The position numbers and the translations under genes were made by a program. Below are positions 18,493 to 28,238 of a stretch of 64,000 nucleotides of DNA, in pieces. Position 1 is the stretch's first letter. Each line of letters starts with the position of its first letter. The stretch is from NCBI RefSeq assembly GCF_963678635.1, contig NC_087066.1, positions 25,043,411 through 25,107,410 of the forward strand. The letters are read 5' to 3'. The notes below the pieces were generated by a model. The model ran no database searches. It was not told the origin of the DNA and saw only the letters and a list, made by a program, of their open reading frames with translations. The DNA is from Symsagittifera roscoffensis (taxonomy: Eukaryota > Xenacoelomorpha > Acoela > Convolutidae).

Positions 18493-19538
18493 TATTTTAT
18501 GGATGAGATTGTGATTTTGAAAAACTTATGGATAGGTTTGAATTCAAAATCTGACATATAGAGTTGTTGTCTATTTTGTTTTTTATCATATTGGTGAACT
18601 TGTTTTATTGAAAAATTATATATGTTTCCTGATAGTGGTTTCAGGTGTTTTCTTTGTTGATTATATATCGGATAAAATTTTGAAAAGAATGGTGGTTGTT
18701 TATTTAATCTTTGAAAAAATGTTAGGGATGTGTCTTTTGTTTTTGTGTATTTATCTTTGATTAGTATTTTACTATTCAAAATGTTGATTGTTGGTATATA
18801 TTTAGAGATAAATGGTATTCCAATGATATTGTGTTTAATATCAGTGATATGAAATATTTGTTTAAATGGTTTATTTAAAATTTTATTTTGCTCTATTGTT
18901 CTTGTGGGGAGAAGACATAATTGAATTTTTCCATAGTTTACCAATGTTGATCCTTGTGATGTTGCTAGTTTACTGGAGGTTTCAAGAGGCGTTAGTTTTG
19001 GGTGTAATGATTTTATCTCATTCCATGTGGGAATGTTTATTATGTTTGATTCTGCTCCTGAATCAATTAAAAAATCAATTTCAAGATCTGGTGGTTGAAA
19101 TTCTTTGTTTCTTGGGCTTTCTAAAAGAAATGGTATTGTCCAAATTTTTTCTTTGGGTTGTTCTTTTTGTATATTTTGATAGATGTGATTTGTATTCAAG
19201 CATTTTGTTTTGTCATTTTCATTGGATTGATTTGTAGTGTTGATTTCGTTAGTTTCTTGTGCCGTTTGTGTAGAATGGATGGTTTCAATATAATAATTGT
19301 GAAGGAGTTCTAATTGATTTTCATATATATGTGATGAAAAAGGTTGTTCATATATAATAGGTTCGTAGTCATTTTCGACTGCTATCATATTGATGGAAAT
19401 AGTGTTTCCTGTATCACTTTCTGAATCTGATGATTCACAGTTTATTTGATTTAGTTGTAGTTCGTTATTTCCTGTGTCATCAATACCTGGGGGGTCTGAT
19501 GTTGTTTCTGGGTTTGATTGTACTTGATTAATATTTCT
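18489..19538 (-). CDS. retroviral-type aspartic protease
   Basis: The frame is open from the UAA at 19539-19541 to UGA at 18489-18491; the first ATG is at 19388. The active site is DFLIDSGAESNII at residues about 105-117 from that ATG, and a second conserved patch is HNIIGIPFI at about 185. A basic, hydrophilic C-terminal region leads to RT. It is in the same frame as Gag, so synthesis as Gag-Pro by readthrough of UAA is a natural reading. The acidic S/D/E stretch just before the ATG is probably translated. Confidence 0.85.
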   Translation of the reverse strand, partial: RNINQVQSNPETTSDPPGIDDTGNNELQLNQINCESSDSESDTGNTISINMIAVENDYEPIIYEQPFSSHIYENQLELLHNYYIETIHSTQTAQETNEINTTNQSNENDKTKCLNTNHIYQNIQKEQPKEKIWTIPFLLESPRNKEFQPPDLEIDFLIDSGAESNIINIPTWNEIKSLHPKLTPLETSSKLATSQGSTLVNYGKIQLCLLPTRTIEQNKILNKPFKQIFHITDIKHNIIGIPFISKYIPTINILNSKILIKDKYTKTKDTSLTFFQRLNKQPPFFSKFYPIYNQQRKHLKPLSGNIYNFSIKQVHQYDKKQNRQQLYMSDFEFKPIHKFFKITISSIKY

Positions 19539-19541
19539 TTA

Positions 19542-19898
19542 ATGTTTAGGTGTACTACTTCTGTGGCGATTGTTAGAATTATTATAATGGTTATTATTCC
19601 TGTGTGGTGATTGGGAATAATTTCTATAACGGTTAATATAACTTGAAAGGCGATTTTGTGAATTATTTCGTGATCTGTTTTGATAATTATTGTTTGGTCT
19701 GTTATAGTTTGATCTATTATATGAGTTATTCCTTGATCGATTGTTCGGGTAATTCTGGTTTCGGTTGTTTGAATAACTTCTATTTCGATTATTGGAGTAG
19801 TTTCTATTTCTATTGTATGATGAGTTTCGTGATTGATTGTTTGGATAGTAATTATTTCTTGATTGGGAATTAGATCTAGAAACAAATTGTGTTGTATG
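19542..19898 (-). CDS. RN-rich extension of Gag between two in-frame UAA codons
   Basis: 119 codons that directly continue the Gag frame after the UAA at 19899-19901. The composition (N, R, S, Y repeats such as RNRSYSNNRNQNYPNN) is the same as the last 40 residues of the Gag ORF, so it is clearly part of the same low-complexity, RNA-binding-like tail. It ends at a second UAA (19539-19541), after which the protease frame begins. A different frame across this region is also open (I/T/H-rich) but is a by-product of the repeat. Confidence 0.7.
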
Positions 19899-22757
19899 TT
19901 AATTTGATCTGGAGTAGTTATTTCGACTATTTGGTCTATTATAATGGTTTTGTGATGAATTTTGCGTATATCTTCGTTCTGGTGATCTTCCTCTATAACT
20001 TGAGTTATATGGTGATTGAGTTCTCGTGTAATTGGTATTGTTCGGAAGTGGTTTTCCTGAACTGTTGTTGCTGTGTACATTTTTGTTCGGTAGATTTTGA
20101 CCTTTTTTTATGTACTGATAGAATGATTTATTTGGTTCCTTATATTTTTGAGGTTTGTTTTGATTGTCCTGTTGTTTTTGTCTACATTCAGAAATACTAT
20201 GTCCGTATCGTCGGCAATAATTACACCATTTTTTGAAAGATGGTTTGCCTTTAAAGTTTGGGTGTTTTTCGTAAATATTGAGTATTTCAGTGATTTTTTC
20301 AACGAGGTCTGTATCTGATTCCTGTATATTGTTGATATTTGTGGTATTTGTTTCAATTCGGTTAACATATTGTAATTTCAGATTTTCTGTTTCTTCAAGT
20401 TTCATTGTGATTTCCGTTTGCTCTAGTTTGTCTACTAGTTTTCGAAAATCTAAATCGGGCTCTCGAATTGAGGAGGGATGGGATGCTCTCTTTTTTATTG
20501 CTATTTTCCTTAATTGAGGTGTTAAGGTCATCATTAAGATTTCTGTCATTTTTGTGTTTTTGTAGTCGTGTGTATTTAGTGAGTATGCTTTTCGAACTAG
20601 TGTTTCGATACGTACTGCTAATTGTTTTATGGTTTCATTTGGTAATCTGCGAATTTCATTACATAAAATTCTTTGTTGTTGTTTATTTCTTTCGGAGTCA
20701 AACATTTTTGAAAATTCTTGTGTAAATCTTTTCCAATTTGATTTTATTTCTATAGGCAATACTGAAAACCATTTTTGGGCTGCGCCGTCTAAGGTTGTCT
20801 GTATCAACGCTGTGCGTCGATGTATCCAATTTTGATGTAGTGGCGTATTAATTGGTTCAGGTCCTATATTTAAAATTAAATTTGCTGTTACTGCATTTAA
20901 ATAATCTTCTACAGAATATTCAGGGTCTGTTCCTGTGAATACCATTAAGTGTTTGTTTGATGTTATTGATGATCCACCCATAAGGTATGGATTCATTGTC
21001 ATTTGTAATGATTCTGCTGCATTTGGCATTTGTGAAAAATTCGAAAGTTGATTTTTTGTTATTTCGTGTTGTTGAAGGTAATATGGAAGTGGTATTTCAT
21101 TTTGCATTTGTGTTGGTTGATACGAGTGTGTAATCATTTGGTTTTGTGGCTGAATTGGTTGAAAAGATTGTGTATTAATTGGGTTTTGCATTTGCATTGG
21201 TTGTTGATTTTGTGTATCTGTTGGGTGTGGAGAAAAAATTCTATGATATGTATACGGTTTTTGCACTCCTTGTCCACGATATTCTTGAGTGTATGGTGCA
21301 AATATATCTGGTTGTAAAAAATCATCATCTGAGGATAAGTAATCCATTTGATAAGATGTTTGTTTTTTATTTTTATTTTGTTGAAAAAATGGATAGTTTT
21401 CACTACGATCCTGTGAAGGATGTAAATTTGTTTGAAAATTTACTGAATTAGTTTGTGCTATTGGGTTATCCCAATATCGAGATCTTATCTGATTATTATT
21501 ATTTTTTCGTGGGGGATAGTTTGTTTTTGATGAATGTGAGTAATTATAATTGTGTTCCGCAAAAGTGTTTCTTGTGAACGTTCTGCGTGTTTTTGACGGT
21601 ATTGTCATGGGTCTATATGTTTGATAATCCATTTGTGAATATTTTGGAGCAACCGAAGGTTTAACGGTTGATAGTAAGGTTACCTGTGCTTGTGAAGTGT
21701 TTGTATTTCTTGGTGTTGTTAAATTTGGACGTATTGGTGAAATACTTTGTTGTGTAGTTGTTGTTGTTTGTACAATTTCTTCATTTATGAAGTGTGATGG
21801 TGTTTGAATATCTTGTTGAGTGAGGTTCCTAGTTCCATTAAGGTTTTCATTGTGTATGACGGTCGAGTTTAAGCTGTTATTTCGCGTATCGGGTAAAAAT
21901 GTATTGTAGTTTAATGGTGTTGCATCAATTGTTAATGGTACTACTCTTACATAATCTCTGGTATAAGATATTGTACTTATTGCTTGACTTGCAATTGATT
22001 GTGGGATATTTATAAATGCATAATGAGACCATTCGGGGTCCCAAACGTAGTCTGACTGTTCTGTGATGGCGGTATCATCGTTTGAATTTTGAGGTCTGAA
22101 ATTTTTTCTTGCTTGTGAAATTAAATCTATATTATGTGTGAAATAATCTATTATAAACCATGCCAAAATTTTTTGTAAGTCATGTTTTGTATGTTGTGAA
22201 ACATCATCTTTAGTGAAATTTTCTTTAATTATATGTAGAAAAGTTGAAAATAGTGTGATTTCATGTCGTACCTTTATATGTTTGGATGTCTCTGTCGGTG
22301 AGACACTTGGGATTGGAATTTCGTTCTCTAATATTGAGATATAACTATATATTATGGCAAAAACTTCATTAGTGAATATGGAGTTTGCTCTTTGTGAGTT
22401 ATGATATTGTATACTTTTTATGTATTCTGAGAATACTTTTGAAAATTCTAAATCAAGGTCGTCTGTTTGAATTACATATTTGCGGTGATTCGGGTTTGGT
22501 GAGGTGAATTCTATGGTGTAGATTCCGTAGTGTTGTGTCAAATTACATATATCTTTCAGATAGTGATCAATAATTTGTCTTTTGATCTTTACATCTGGGA
22601 ACTCTGCTTTACATGGGCTGATTCCGGGTTCAAATAAATTTAGTAGTAAATTCTTGCAAAGTATATGCTGTCCTCTATCATTAGGTGCATCTACGAGGAA
22701 GGGGAAGATATCGCCATCATCTGGACTATCTTCACTTCGAGTGTGTGTTTGCTTCAT
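19899..22757 (-). CDS. gag: Gag polyprotein, unusually long
   Basis: 952 codons from the ATG at 22757, which overlaps the end of the upstream small ORF. Residues 1 to about 250 look folded and have no family I can name. About 250-600 are low-complexity S/T/N/Q/P. About 600-800 resemble the Ty3-type capsid (FTGTDPEYSVEDYLNAV, DGAAQKWFSVLP, later LAVRIETLVRKAY). A CCHC zinc knuckle, CNYCRRYGHSISEC, lies at about 840-855, and an RN/S/Y-rich basic tail follows. Typical gypsy Gags are 300-500 residues, so the N-terminal 600 are extra. The ORF ends at a UAA that interrupts an obviously continuing tail. Confidence 0.88.
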   Translation of the reverse strand: MKQTHTRSEDSPDDGDIFPFLVDAPNDRGQHILCKNLLLNLFEPGISPCKAEFPDVKIKRQIIDHYLKDICNLTQHYGIYTIEFTSPNPNHRKYVIQTDDLDLEFSKVFSEYIKSIQYHNSQRANSIFTNEVFAIIYSYISILENEIPIPSVSPTETSKHIKVRHEITLFSTFLHIIKENFTKDDVSQHTKHDLQKILAWFIIDYFTHNIDLISQARKNFRPQNSNDDTAITEQSDYVWDPEWSHYAFINIPQSIASQAISTISYTRDYVRVVPLTIDATPLNYNTFLPDTRNNSLNSTVIHNENLNGTRNLTQQDIQTPSHFINEEIVQTTTTTQQSISPIRPNLTTPRNTNTSQAQVTLLSTVKPSVAPKYSQMDYQTYRPMTIPSKTRRTFTRNTFAEHNYNYSHSSKTNYPPRKNNNNQIRSRYWDNPIAQTNSVNFQTNLHPSQDRSENYPFFQQNKNKKQTSYQMDYLSSDDDFLQPDIFAPYTQEYRGQGVQKPYTYHRIFSPHPTDTQNQQPMQMQNPINTQSFQPIQPQNQMITHSYQPTQMQNEIPLPYYLQQHEITKNQLSNFSQMPNAAESLQMTMNPYLMGGSSITSNKHLMVFTGTDPEYSVEDYLNAVTANLILNIGPEPINTPLHQNWIHRRTALIQTTLDGAAQKWFSVLPIEIKSNWKRFTQEFSKMFDSERNKQQQRILCNEIRRLPNETIKQLAVRIETLVRKAYSLNTHDYKNTKMTEILMMTLTPQLRKIAIKKRASHPSSIREPDLDFRKLVDKLEQTEITMKLEETENLKLQYVNRIETNTTNINNIQESDTDLVEKITEILNIYEKHPNFKGKPSFKKWCNYCRRYGHSISECRQKQQDNQNKPQKYKEPNKSFYQYIKKGQNLPNKNVHSNNSSGKPLPNNTNYTRTQSPYNSSYRGRSPERRYTQNSSQNHYNRPNSRNNYSRSN

Positions 22758-23199
22758 TTTTTCGTTTAATGACTGTTAATAGGTAATTATCGATGTGTCT
22801 AATTGGTTGATTCCAATTATATAAATGTACTGGTTTGTGTTTATATTGCTTTTTTATTCTTCTTTTTCCTCTTTTTGATGAATTTGAAGTTGTTTCTGAG
22901 TCGGAAAAACATAATTGATCGTGAATAGGACAATTTTTATCAATGGATTCTTTTAATTTATAAAGTTCGTCTAAATTGCTGGCTTCTGATTCTGAAAATG
23001 CGTTTCTATTTTTGGAAAATCTTTTTCGTGTTATTTGTCTTTGTTTGTTTATTATTTTCCTTTTTAGTGTTTGTCGTTTTGTTCTAATATATCCAACTGT
23101 TTGTGTGTGGGGTGTGATTACAAGGTCGTATTTTTTGTTATCTATTTCACAGTTGTGCAAAACGATTGTTTGTTTGTTTCCTAGATTTTTAAATGACAT
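22732..23199 (-). CDS. small basic ORF upstream of gag, unknown
   Basis: 155 codons with ATG at 23199; it overlaps gag by 26 nt in another frame. The protein is strongly basic (GYIRTKRQTLKRKI, KQRQITRKRF, SSKRGKRRIKKQYKHK), with a central CPIHDQLC segment and an acidic SDSE patch. It has no membrane segment. The basic clusters would serve nuclear import or nucleic-acid binding. A coding gene ahead of gag is rare in Ty3/gypsy elements. I recognise no family. Confidence 0.55.
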   Translation of the reverse strand: MSFKNLGNKQTIVLHNCEIDNKKYDLVITPHTQTVGYIRTKRQTLKRKIINKQRQITRKRFSKNRNAFSESEASNLDELYKLKESIDKNCPIHDQLCFSDSETTSNSSKRGKRRIKKQYKHKPVHLYNWNQPIRHIDNYLLTVIKRKNEANTHSK

Positions 23200-24127
23200 A
23201 AGGTTTAGGATGACGGATGCAAAAAGTTGTTAGATGATTTCTATTTTCTTAAATTGTTAGTCCTTACGATTTTTTGGTTAGCTTAACCTGGGTCTATTTG
23301 TTCAGGGTTGGAGAGAAAAGTATATCGATTCCAAAGAATGATTTTTTACTTTCTCGTGGCTAGTATAAGCTAAGGTGTTAACTTACTTAATCCTACTTAA
23401 GGGTAGTGATTGTGTTCAAGGGTTGGAGAATAGTAAATCGATCCACAAGGTTCAGGTATAATTAGAACGCGAGTAGTTCGTTAGATACTATTTTAAACTT
23501 ACTAAGTCTACGATTTATCCTGGGTCTGGTAAGAGGAGGGTTCAAGTGAAGGATGAATAACCGAAGTTCTTCACTGTTTATCCTAATTTGAATGGTTAGT
23601 TTTGTTGAAAAATTTCTATTAGTCTTGGGTTTTGAGAAAGGGTTGGATAGTGAATCGACGTTTGAGGTCGTTAGACACTAGCTAAGTGGGTGGGGGAGAA
23701 CAAAATTGTTCTTTTTGATCCAAGGATAGGCCTTGATGATCAAGTTTTAAAATTTAATTAAATAGAAAATGAATTAAGATCCAAGGATAAGCCTTGATGA
23801 TCTGATTTTAAAATTAAGTGAATTTAAGTTTAAAATGGTTTAAATTTGTTTAAGAAAAGATTTAGTGTGTTAATGATATTAGTGAGCTTATGATTGCTGT
23901 TATGTTTTAGGTGATGAAGCTGAGACAACTGATGATTTTATGATTACTAACAGTTTATTGTCATGCTACTAATTTTTATTTTGATTTTCAATAAATATTT
24001 TCCAAACATGTTTTATATAATACTGCAGAATTTTAAGAAAACGATCTGAGATATTTTTATCAATCGTTATTGTATATTAATATTTTGTTTAGCGCCTGTA
24101 ATGAGCATGAAGATTGGCTTCAAGATT
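23200..24127 (-). other. long leader of the large element with internal repeats
   Basis: About 930 nt without an ORF of note. A block of about 40 bp (core gatccaaggata.gccttgatgatc) occurs twice, near 23717 and 23778. A second motif (plus strand, gggttgga....atcga) occurs three times, near 23304, 23429 and 23637. This is the usual place for packaging and dimerisation signals, and repeated elements here may serve that role. Confidence 0.5.
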
Positions 24128-24361
24128 TTATGTTTGCAAATGAAAATCTAAATTCATTGCTAATAAAATTCTAAATATAAAAGTTTGTGTTGGCTTTTGC
24201 CGTACTATCATATAACTATTTGGTAAGTTTCTACTTTGTCGTATGTCGTCTCTGGTTCGAGGTATTCTTCCAATTCCGGGTAGTTCTATTATCGTTCGGA
24301 ATATTGGCTCTGATCTATTGAGTCGTAGAGACATTTCGATTAAATTATCGTCGTATAACAT
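24128..24361 (-). CDS. short ORF just downstream of the primer-binding site
   Basis: 77 codons from the ATG at 24361; the frame is open further upstream through the PBS. The product is polar with many R, N and L (for example LPGIGRIPRTRDDIRQSR), without a membrane segment. It would be the first ATG-started reading frame of appreciable length on the genomic RNA. It could be a leader peptide, a 5' exon shared by spliced mRNAs, or chance. Confidence 0.35.
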   Translation of the reverse strand: MLYDDNLIEMSLRLNRSEPIFRTIIELPGIGRIPRTRDDIRQSRNLPNSYMIVRQKPTQTFIFRILLAMNLDFHLQT

Positions 24362-24428
24362 TTTAAAAATGTTTTGTCTAAATTCTAATCTATTTTTGGT
24401 TAATTCTAAGCTATTAAGGTCTTGTTCG

Positions 24429-24446
24429 AGACTTATGGTCGCACCA
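24429..24446 (-). promoter_or_regulatory. primer-binding site of the large element
   Basis: Two bases inside the 5' LTR, the minus strand reads TGGTGCGACCATAAGTCT. It begins with TGG, the complement of a tRNA CCA tail. I could not match it confidently to a particular tRNA. Confidence 0.6.
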
Positions 24447-24448
24447 GA

Positions 24449-24858
24449 TGAGTTATAACCGAGGTGGTTAACTCATAGAGTAATTTCGGATAGGGTACAC
24501 CGTCTGCTCGTCACGCTATCTTATTTTCGGCCGGATAGATTCGTGCAACTTCTTAGTCTAATACCGATCCTAATCTTACTCTTATACTATCTAGTCTCAG
24601 GTTGTTTAACTAGTCTCTGCTAGGCTCAATAGATCTAGGGTATACTGGTTTATTGCGGCTGCTGAAGTTCTCTTGGAGAGTCAACTAATTTCTAAGTTAA
24701 ATTCAAATCTCTCTGGTGCTGAAATTACAAGTAATTTCAGCACTTACAAATAAGTGGGTTGTTAGTTAGATGGATCATGATTGGTTAATATTAAATACTT
24801 TACAATGGTAAAATATCTAATTTATCCAATCATAAAATGTAGTTTAGATCAGGTTCCA
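24449..24858 (-). repeat. 5' LTR of the large Ty3/gypsy element (410 bp)
   Basis: Same length and borders (TG...CA) as the repeat at 6096-6505. The two differences I find are one C/T and one A/C, about 99.5% identity, which indicates recent insertion or recent gene conversion. CCAAT motifs in both orientations near its 5' end and the AATAAA further in suit promoter and polyadenylation roles. Confidence 0.93.
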
Positions 24859-25821
24859 ATGGTTCTTCACATGTGGGTGCTTTTTTGTAAAATTGAAAAG
24901 ATTTAAAAACTGCCAATTTGTTATGTTTAACGCACATAATTAACGCAGGTATGCTTTGTTAAATTAAAGCGTAATCAGTAACTAAATCCTTACCCTTTGA
25001 ATTGAGGCAGACAGTTTGGCTTTATTATTACTATGTTATCAGATGCAAATTGTATCATTTCTAATTTATAAATGGGACCCCCATACCACCCAGAGGGTCC
25101 CATTCGGTACCGTTCATCGAGGCATCCAATTTTCGCTGACCGACCCTATGCTTTTAGGATGCCTGTGGCGCCGACATATACTATTTTTTAGAGAGAGCGT
25201 TTGCCAATACTTTCTAAAAAAATGCCCCAAAATGTGAAAATAGTTGTCAAACTAGCCTATTCTCTGCATTGTGAATTGGGCTAGCCAGGAAACACAAGTT
25301 GCGCTATCTAAAAAAGACCCTCCAATTTTTAATTTTAATTTTTGATAATCCGTCCCCTCTCCTTGGGAAAACTTCGATCCTTCCCTGGCTCGGATGACAA
25401 TATCTTCAAGGAAATCAAGCTCATAACACTAATATTGTCATTTTTACTACTCAGTTTTTTAATTTTACTCATTTTGATCTTTCTTAAAACCATTCTTAAT
25501 TATCTCCGACCCATTGACTTTTTTAAAGCATGGCTTAACTCATATCCAATGTGATTATAGAACTCTTTAAAAACTTCCCGCATCTTAGAAAAATGAAAAG
25601 ACATCCATTATAATGGAATTTTTTCTGGTCTAAAACGTTAACAACATAAATTATTCCCAAGTTGAACTCGGAAAAAATGGAATGAAAAAACGATTACAAT
25701 CCATTGCTTCTTTCAAACGTAAAAATAAATAAAATCAACTTAAAATCATAAAAATGGATTGTTTTTTTTCTTTATTTTTGCTTTGCGAGAATTTGGCAAG
25801 AATTTCTGCTTGTATCAAATA
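24859..25821. other. sequence between the two retroelements, with a degenerate MITE
   Basis: Intronic DNA between the two LTR elements. At about 25060-25240 there is a decayed copy of the hAT-type MITE seen elsewhere (gggtcccattcgg, ggcgccgacatatact, and a following purine-rich end). The rest is AT-rich with no gene. Confidence 0.5.
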
Positions 25822-27967
25822 TGTAAGATCGCAATTTTCACACGTGATAATCGGACCGACCTCGTGCGTCGACGGATATTAGGCGTAGGCGCGAAACTAT
25901 TGGCGGGGGAGTTGAAAGATAGTTCAAAAGTGATACTTACCAATTCAGACAGCTAATTTTACCCCCATGCGATTTTGAATGTAAACAATTTTGATAAGAT
26001 AAGATCAAAAGTCACCAATTTTGACAAAGCGCGCAAAATCTGGAACCCCCCCCCCCGGATTAGGAACCACTGGTCCGATCCTTATGAAAACTTGTGGGTG
26101 AATAATAGAGATGATTATAGGCATGCCAATTTCCAGACCCCTGGGACCCCAGGGGAGCGAGTGATAATGATTTCCGAAAATGCAATTAGCACTTTTATAA
26201 ACCGGTAACTAATGGTCAGAGTGACTTCATATTGCAATATGTTGTAGCCCTAGGCGAGGGAAGTTCACCACTGGGATTTTGAACGCATCCGGTTATTACT
26301 TCCGGTTTTACGCCCTATGTAAACAAAACCCACTTTTTGTTATTTCTCGACCCCTGATAATGCTAGGAGGCTGAAACTTGGGGGGATGGTAGGTTGGGCA
26401 AGACCTATAATGTATTAATGTTTCGACCCAATCCGGCGGCTACGTCGGAAGCTATTAGTAATTGAAAATTGAAGTAGACTATTAACACCTGATAGTGATA
26501 ATTGACTTGTGATTTTAATGCACCAATGTGAAGGGGGGGGGACCAAACCCAGTACGGGGGACCCCTAGTGACCCAATCCTCTCCGGAACTTCCTATGGGG
26601 TGAAAATGGCAATTTTCGGGAGAAGTGTTAATTGACCCGAATTTTTCGATAATATGGGAAGGGATGGTCCGATATGAATGAAACTTAGTGGGAATGATCT
26701 ACCATCGAAAAAAAGACGTTTGGACGCGTTTGACCTCATTTGACCTCGGATGACCTCTTAGAGGTCATTTGGCATTTTTGACCCCAAGACCCCCGGAACC
26801 CCCTGATAAGCAATAAGTTAGCATTGTAAGGACCCGTAAGGGGTACCTACCCACCTGGGGAGGTAAGGGGAGGCCCCTAAATTGAGAAATTTTAGTTTTG
26901 ACCTTTGTATCCAGCAAAAGTATTTTTCTGTAATTAGCAAACATTGGGGTCAGCTTAACCCACTCCACTTGGACTTTCGATAACAACGACAAACAAGTAA
27001 AAATACAGCACCGGACAAAAATTGGGAACATCTATGGGGGGAAGTGGGAATTTCGGGATGAAGATTTTATGAACAGCCCTAGCATATTAAATAAATTCTT
27101 GTGGTGTTTTTTCGGATCAAAACGGACACGGGAAAGGGAATTACCCAGCCCTTGGACTTAGGGGAATAAAATTAAAAAGGACCAAAAATGGAAATTTTTC
27201 AAGTATCATGGAAGTTAAATTCCCCGTTATGTGAGAACTACCCAATTCATGGGAAAGGGAAAAAGTTAGGAAGAACTAAAATAAAATCATGCAAGGGGTC
27301 ATTTGTAAAATACGATTGGGAGCTGATTTTGTAATTGAACCCAATGTTTGCTCAGTATGTCCTGATTAACTAAGTGCCACCCGATGTTTAAATAAAGCTG
27401 ACCTAATGGTTGATTTAGCTGATAAGTCCTGAGTGGCAGCTAGTTAAGTGAATGTTAGCAGAGATAGGGAACGGTACGCCTCTGACCGAACCGAAAGTAA
27501 AAAAGATAACGATAACCGATTAAGGACAACCACCGAACTGGACAGAACAGTAGTTAACTACTATTAAGAGTAGTTGGTTCTCAATCAGAGAAGAGAGCAA
27601 TTGATACTGGGAGAGAGTATAGTTGGTTCTCCGTTAGTTAGAGAGAACGAAGTTAAGACTTATAGAATTCAGACGGGTCCTGAGAGTGACTCGTGAAACT
27701 TTTAAAGTGAGTTCTCGACGCGAGATTTTTAGTGAAGCTTTATGAAGCAAAGTTGAAGAGTTGTTTAGAATTGTTTGTAAAGTGAACTGCAAGAGGCACC
27801 TTTCCGGAATTTATCGCGGATTAATTTCATTGATAATTAATAAATTGCATTCAGGCCACTTAGCGGTCCTCATACTCGGCAATTTATATATTTATTTCTG
27901 AATTCAATTACTATCCATTTTCTTGCGATTCTTTCCGAGGAAGAGAACATTCGAGAGCAATCGAGCA
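25822..27967 (+). repeat. 5' LTR of the decayed Ty3/gypsy element (about 2.1 kb)
   Basis: Starts with TGTAAG, as does the repeat at 34309. Similarity to the 3' copy runs to about 27863, where that copy enters the gap. The end near 27967 is inferred from a CA three bases before the PBS-like TGG. At 2.1 kb it is long for this family. No protein is encoded; scattered open frames overlap in all phases. Confidence 0.85.
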
Positions 27968-27970
27968 AAG

Positions 27971-27988
27971 TGGGCGCAACCCAGTGTA
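27971..27988 (+). promoter_or_regulatory. probable primer-binding site of the decayed element
   Basis: TGGGCGCAACCCAGTGTA begins with the TGG complement of a tRNA CCA tail and lies just after the inferred LTR end. The priming tRNA is not identified. Confidence 0.45.
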
Positions 27989-28238
27989 GTACGTCGATCG
28001 ACCACCAAACTCAACCTTTCAACCTAAGGGATTGTCGCCAAATAACGGATCACAGCTCACCCCTTCCTTGCTGGTTCTGGTATTTAGGGAAGGGACTTAG
28101 CGGACAATATAGAAGGGATATCTTGGGTCGAAACAGTCAAACTCCCCAAGGCGACATTGGCGCTCCTGGGTGGGCGCTCTTTGGACTACAGTTGCGTGAA
28201 AAGATACGTTTGATCAACTACTAGACGATACGATTGCA

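Larger units (their letters stand above)
6096..24858 (-). mobile_element. 18.8-kb Ty3/gypsy-type LTR retroelement with envelope-like and accessory genes
   Basis: Two direct repeats of 410 bp beginning TG and ending CA bound the element. Inside, on the minus strand, come a PBS, a leader, gag with a CCHC knuckle, an aspartic protease (DSG), an RT with YLDD, an RNase H, and an integrase with HHCC-like, D,D,E and GPY/F motifs. The order PR-RT-RH-IN is that of Ty3/gypsy (Metaviridae). About 6 kb of further coding sequence lies between pol and the 3' LTR, where retroviruses and errantiviruses carry env. The length is three to four times that of a typical gypsy element. The flanking 4-mers (attg on the left, atgg on the right) match at three of four positions, so a target duplication is only suggested. 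Pol and the env region carry frame breaks, so this copy is probably not autonomous. Confidence 0.93.

Noticed and set aside
19451-20080. Open minus-strand frame of 209 codons over the Gag tail and protease start
   Set aside because: I/T/H-rich by-product of the RN-repeat in the real Gag frame; no domain, and the Gag frame explains the region better.
6096-24858. Ciliate-like genetic code (UAR as Gln) to explain the in-frame stops
   Set aside because: If UAA/UAG were common sense codons they would appear often; the 569-codon RT and 952-codon Gag ORFs have none internally, and the host receptor uses normal stops. Occasional readthrough or nonsense mutation fits better.
25975-26208. ORFs inside the 2.1-kb LTRs (also 34461-34685)
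   Set aside because: The frames differ between the two LTR copies and have no protein-like conservation; LTR sequence is sufficient explanation.
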